From Vanessa cardui (Eukaryota > Arthropoda > Insecta > Lepidoptera > Nymphalidae): 64,000 nucleotides of DNA. Positions 58,990 to 64,000 of the stretch are shown piece by piece. The notes beneath the pieces were generated by a model. That model saw only the letters and a program-made list of their open reading frames with translations. It searched no databases and was not told the DNA's origin. A program made the translations under genes and the position numbers. The stretch spans positions 10,271,702 to 10,335,701 of the forward strand of contig NC_061136.1 in NCBI RefSeq assembly GCF_905220365.1. Direction: 5' to 3'. Numbering within the stretch: the first letter of the stretch is position 1; each line of letters starts with the position of its first letter.

Positions 58990-61715
58990 GTTTTTGTATA
59001 TTAAAAAAAATTACCTTTGTAAGTAGCGTAAGAAAAATTATCATACCATTTGTATAATTATAATGCGTCCCTAATGCATTAACTTTTAATTTGCACCTAA
59101 TAAAAACAAGGTACTTTGGGTTATAACAAAGTTTCGGTCAAGGTAGTTAATTGATTTTGTTTTAAGGGAGTAGCTGGGTAGTCCATTACTGCTTCTAGAG
59201 AGAATGGTTTCCCCACCCTTTGGCTACAATTCCCTAATGTCCAGAACGGTCAACAACCACTGTGAAATGAAATTTATTTACCTTTAATTTCCTCTTAATT
59301 ACAGATCAAGTTAAATAGATATACTGGTTGTTGTGTTTAATAATTCAAACGGGATGGGTTCGAGAGGTGTGTAATTGTGTCAAACAATGTTAGTTTTAAT
59401 GTAAGCAGCGATGGGTGACATTTTAGTGAGGGATGTATATTGATTTTTTAGTGGCGTCCTTTCATTGGACGGTCCTATTTTGGACGCCATTGTTTAATTT
59501 GTATCGTGAACTACGCCTGGAGCTAATATAAATAATATAGATGTTTTCTCTTTATATTCAAATATAGAACGAATAATAATTGTACGAATTTGTTGAATCA
59601 TTGTTTTTAGAGTTTTATAATATTTATGTAATCGTTTTGATGAACAAAGTTAAATTGTAATATACGGAACACAAACAAATTAATTCACTTTCACATCCCG
59701 AAATTAGATTTCACACAGAAATTAATATCATTGCAAAGGTCGTGCCTTTCACACCTTATAACAAGAACTAGTTCTACTTCTGTTGTAAAAAAAAAATTAC
59801 GAACGGAAATTGTGTTACGATTTTTAAATGAAACGTAAAGTCTCGAACATAATATACATAAATATATTTACTACAGATTAAATATGAATGATTCTTTGAA
59901 AAATATAATTTATTTATTCGATTTTTAAATTTTAAAGTTCCAAATATAATTGAAAAATATCTTTATATTCTTAACAACAATGTAGACTCTGATTAAGTCT
60001 GAATAATTTCATGAAATATAACTACATACAAATGGAAAAAGAAATAGTTTATTTCAAAGTTTAGCTTTGCTTATAGTATCTAAGATCTTTCTAGTATTTT
60101 AAGAGCAAATAAAAAATTATACTAATTTTTCAAGACGAGAATGTGCGACTACCCTAATTTTAAATTACGGTAGAACTGTCGATCATAATAAATAAAAAAC
60201 GCTGATGGTATAACTGGTTTATAGCTGCAATGTTACGTGATACGTATGTATGTTTAACTTGATTTAAATATCTCAAAAAAACCTTTTCCAGCATCAACAC
60301 CGTTCAATTCTTCGAAATCGTCGTTAGTTCGCATTAAGCTATCCTGTTTTATTTAAATAAGAAATAAAATTCTTTCACTTCATACTTTTTAAATAAAGAA
60401 TTAAATTAAATCGAGTCGGTTCTTTTTTATATTTTTTTAGGCTGAAGCTTTTTTCCTTCGCTCCTTAAAGATTCACGTTAAAAAAATATCTGTCTCTATT
60501 TGTAGTTTGTTCGAACATGATTTAAACTATATACGTTTGAAACTATAGGGCACATTAATTCAATAAGTTTTAAATTATCTATAGCTATATAAGGTCCGTG
60601 TTCCGATATACAATGTATTTACCAATCCAGTGCTGTGCCGCTCGCCGGGCGGCATGTCAAACAGCAGGAGTTCGCCGGTTAAATTGAAAAACAATCTCCC
60701 ACCATTTTCGCCGGCGAACGTAATAAATCTATGTACAAAAATTCTACACGTTATTTATGAAATCTATCCGACGAAACCGATCTATCTGATTGTATCGATG
60801 GCCAGTTTAAAGTATAAATCACTATTATTTTATATGGATTTCGTCATATAGTTACAAATAAAAAAATATTTTTAATTATAGTTTTATTAAACAGTTATTA
60901 GATAAGTAAACTTTTTATACAGTTGAATACTTGCGAATAGAAAAAATAGTATTTTTTTGTATTGTAAAAAGGAATTTAACACACTTGCCATATTGATAAG
61001 CAGTAAAATATGCTGTAATTTATCGAGATATGTCATAGTACATTTACTACGGTGGGTTTGTACAATTTTTTTATCAAACAGTGTACACAGCGATGTGGCT
61101 ATTGTGGAATTAATTGCATTAATCATAGTCAGTGACAGCTATTACATTTTTGGTGCTCGACTTTTGGTTCTGTTGTAGCGAGACCGCAACACGACAGACA
61201 GTTTCATTTTGAATACTAAACAATACAGCTGTGTTCTATTTACGGTATCTAGCGCACAGACATTTTTCAATTTAGAAATTTATAGTTTAATATCATGAAT
61301 GTAAACCTATTCATTTTCTTTAGTTTCTATTTATTCAATGTTACCATACGGTAGTTGCTATTGTTATTTATTATCTAAAAAGTTAGAACATATATGAGGT
61401 AAATTAATAAGGTTTTTTTTTTTTTATTTTACGTCTTAATGTAAATGAACAAATTCTTTAAACATACTTAGTAGTTTAATTAAATGATACTTTTGTTTCT
61501 ATGCTAAAAACGACATTAATGGAAATCCGGGGCGTAAACTTCAAATGTTCCAATGTATCCTTCTACTTCCTTGAATTAATGTACAACAATTAAAATTATT
61601 TCATTTATTTAGACAATGTCTCATGGGTAAATGGTAGAAAGATCAGTCGTACCTTCACCTCTAAATAAAAATAACCTGGCACTTTAAGAAATATAAGCTA
61701 TTACTGAAATCAAAT
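58990..61715. other. Intergenic DNA with two candidate regulatory patches
   Basis: At 59452-59489 TGGCGTCC and GGACGCCA form an inverted pair around GGACGGTCC, with a PHO core (GCCAT) at the right arm. At 60625-60720 there is a CG-rich patch with CGCTCGCCGGGCGGCATG and CGCCGGCGAACG. Neither resembles a repeat seen here. No coding exon was recognised. Confidence 0.4.
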
Positions 61716-61717
61716 CA

Positions 61718-61997
61718 AATGAGTCGAGATGGCCCAGTGGTAAGAACGCGTGCATCTTAATCGATGATTGCGGGCTCAAACCCAGGCAAGCACCGCTGAT
61801 TCATGTTCTTGTGCGGTGAATGAAAACATCGTGAGGAAACCTGCATTTCACAAATTTCATAGAAATTCTGCCACATGTGTATTCCACCAACCCGCATTGG
61901 AACAGCGTTGTGGAATATGTTCCAAACCTTCTCCTCAAAGGGAGAGGAGGCCTTTAGCCCAGCAGTAGGAATTTACAGGCTGTTGTTGTTTGTTTGT
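61718..61997 (+). mobile_element. Full-length tRNA-derived SINE with target-site duplication, copy A3
   Basis: Box A TGGCCCAGTGG is at 61730-61740 and box B GGCTCAAACCC at 61773-61783. The body is shorter than A2 by about 30 bp near 'tcatgttcttgtgcggtga'. The tail is 'cccagcagtaggaatttaca', then 'ggctg' and a TTG/TTTG-rich end. A perfect 14-bp target-site duplication, CTGAAATCAAATCA, flanks it (61704-61717 and 61998-62011), proof of retrotransposition by a LINE partner at this site. Confidence 0.92.
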
Positions 61998-62650
61998 CTG
62001 AAATCAAATCAGAAGATAGCGAAGTATTGCGTTTTGGACGAAGAAAAACTAATGCGTGTTATCTCTCCAGACTGGCACGTACAAATCCTGTACCTAAAAT
62101 AATAGTTAATAAGAATTTCCCAAGTCATACTATCCTTTTACATTCATTTATGTATCGTTTTTGTACTTCTATGACGCATGAACTATTGGATTTCATCTAT
62201 AAGATTCCAGTATAAAGCGACAAAGAATTAATATGTAGCAACCGAAAATAACAATATATTTCACTTCTTATAATAATAATAAAAAATACTCACAATATAC
62301 AAGACATAATTGTCACTAAAATTAGAATGCAGCAATAGCTAGTTAGCAATAGTGTTATCTAGAACAGGAATCATATCAAAATAACTTCGCTAATCCTTGA
62401 AAGCTTTAGTTATATCAAAGATAAATACGAGTACATCTAATTACAGAAAGCTAGCATACTAAATACTTGTAGAATAGTGTAATTTTTCTATCATCACCCC
62501 ACAGTTAGACAGACGTACACTTTGTCTATCTTTGCCCGTGTATGTCGATTAAACCCGGTAAAATTATGCCGATAAATATTTACGTGTATAAAAACAAAAA
62601 ATAAATAAAAATGTACGTATTTAGGATTTTAAATTAACATGGTTATTTTT

Positions 62651-62801
62651 ATTATTAAAGTTATTAATTTCGGGATATTTACCATGTTTTTTATTTTTGT
62701 TCGGTGGAGCTCGATATTTCGACATTGTCTACGAATGTCTTGTTCACGTGAACAAAAATAAAAAACATGGTAAATATCCCGAAATTAATAACTTTAATAA
62801 T
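62651..62801. mobile_element. Perfect 52-bp inverted repeat element
   Basis: 62651-62702 is the exact reverse complement of 62750-62801, with a 47-base spacer containing GGTGGAGCTCGATATTTCGAC and CGAATGTCTTGTTCACG-type sequence. The arms carry TTTCGGGATATTTACCATG. The lack of any arm difference implies recent insertion or gene conversion. It may be a fold-back element or the inverted terminal part of a Penelope-like element, whose ends I recall as containing similar spacer strings. That identity is a guess. Confidence 0.75.
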
Positions 62802-62809
62802 GTACGTAT

Positions 62810-64000
62810 TTCATTACGCCTAAAGCGATGCGGGTTTGTAGTTAATATCGTTGGTTTTTAAATTAAGGGCATGTTTTGAAAGCAAGCGTTATAAGATGAA
62901 AACATTTTTGCAATATAATGCATATTTGCAAAAGCATAAAAAGCTGATCACAAAAACTTACGTCATTTATTTTTCTTGTACAGTTGCAGAGAAAAAACTT
63001 AAATCTCATGAAGATCGATTAACTTTTAAAAGCATTTATCCATTACGCTGATAGTGCATCTATGACTTCATTACACTGCCATTATGTATATTACGTAGGA
63101 AAATTGAAAATGACATGTTTTTACGATGCTTAGCTGTGAAGCTATCATTAAATTTTATAAAATTATTTATAACGAGCCTGTACCCGCGGGTTTGTTCGAT
63201 TTTATATTGCACGTGGAAATATACAACAGTTTCATCATTCAATGTTGTATTTTACTTATTGATTTATTTGATAATGTAAACAAAATGTAACATTTTTATC
63301 ACGCGTAAAATCAAAAAGGTCGTCTTAAAACGTTTGAATGGTAGAGACTATAACATAACTAACGATCTTTACGTAAAATTTACAACAGAAAAAGCCCATT
63401 TTAAATAAAATATCATGTACCCAATACACATATTGTAAAACATAATTGTTTTACTTAAGGGAAGGAAAACATAGATTTTTCTTTCGACTTTTCGAAAAGG
63501 TCTAAGGTCTGTCGTAGTTATTTGCTAATCGGCATTTATGACAATTAATAAACGAGTTAAGATTGTCGCTTTAACTTACTAACTTCGTCTAAGACACAAA
63601 TATCTTACTTATGTGACGCATGTTATATATTTTTTTATATGGATATCAATATGATATGTATCTAGGCAACTAACATTGTGTTTTTAACCTACTTCAAATT
63701 TTAGAAGATCAATGATCACTAATAAACAATTGAATCAATGCTAATAAAATTATTAACATGATAAAGTTATATTTTAAATATTTTTTGTATACACTGACAC
63801 AGCTTTAATAAATTTTTAGTATATACATGTCGAAGGCAACATTACAAGCTGTTCTGTTATTAGCCCTTGATTAAAAATGTATAACGTGAATATAATTTAA
63901 GAACCTAATAGAAATCACATAAAATTACAACCTTGCAGACTGATATTCAATAGCAGCGTCAATCATCTGTTAATTAAACTAGTTTAGATGCGTTCTTGCG
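62810..64000. other. Intergenic DNA at the right edge, nothing recognised
   Basis: AT-rich, without repeats of the families above or coding exons. Dfd is expected further right. Confidence 0.45.

Noticed and set aside
1..64000. Other Hox genes (ftz, Antp, Dfd, zen) within the window
   Set aside because: Only one homeodomain is encoded; no second WFQNRR-type helix appears in any frame. ftz and Antp are expected left, Dfd right.
1..64000. mir-993 or mir-iab-4 hairpins
   Set aside because: I looked for their mature sequences as I remember them and did not find them; they belong to other parts of the cluster.
1..64000. CRISPR arrays, operons or bacterial signals
   Set aside because: The window is insect nuclear DNA; no regularly spaced repeats with unique spacers were seen.

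Overview
This window is animal DNA from an insect Hox cluster, almost certainly a butterfly or moth. It is AT-rich and carries short interspersed repeats that I recognise as typical of Lepidoptera. A nymphalid-like butterfly is my guess from the repeat types, not something the sequence proves. Only two genes can be identified with confidence. One is the last coding exon of Sex combs reduced (Scr) at 18460-18764 (+). The other is the microRNA gene mir-10 at about 45457-45540 (+). Their order and shared orientation match the conserved insect arrangement (Scr, then mir-10, then Dfd). Dfd should therefore lie beyond the right edge, and the first Scr exon (with the YPWM motif) beyond the left edge.

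Layout. 1-18459 is read as Scr intron: no coding exon, several candidate regulatory islands and decayed transposon fragments. 18460-18764 is the homeobox exon, followed by a long 3' UTR to about 20485. 20486-45450 is intergenic DNA with short non-autonomous repeats and CG-richer islands. Its right end holds a plausible TATA-less promoter with a strong splice donor (43446-43546), a CpG-rich block (44200-44470), a strong splice acceptor (45211) and then mir-10. 45541-64000 is intergenic towards Dfd, with more SINE copies, a perfect 52-bp inverted repeat, and one TATA-plus-initiator pair.

How the parts may work together. The Scr 3' UTR contains a site at 19404-19426 that pairs with 18 bases of miR-10-5p: a seed 8-mer in the Drosophila register plus an 11-base 3' match. 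A second site at 20196-20206 matches bases 2-11 of miR-10-3p. Both arms of the mir-10 hairpin encoded about 25 kb downstream may therefore repress Scr. No open reading frame other than the homeobox exon looks like a genuine gene. Exon and promoter models around mir-10 are inferences from splice and initiator motifs only.
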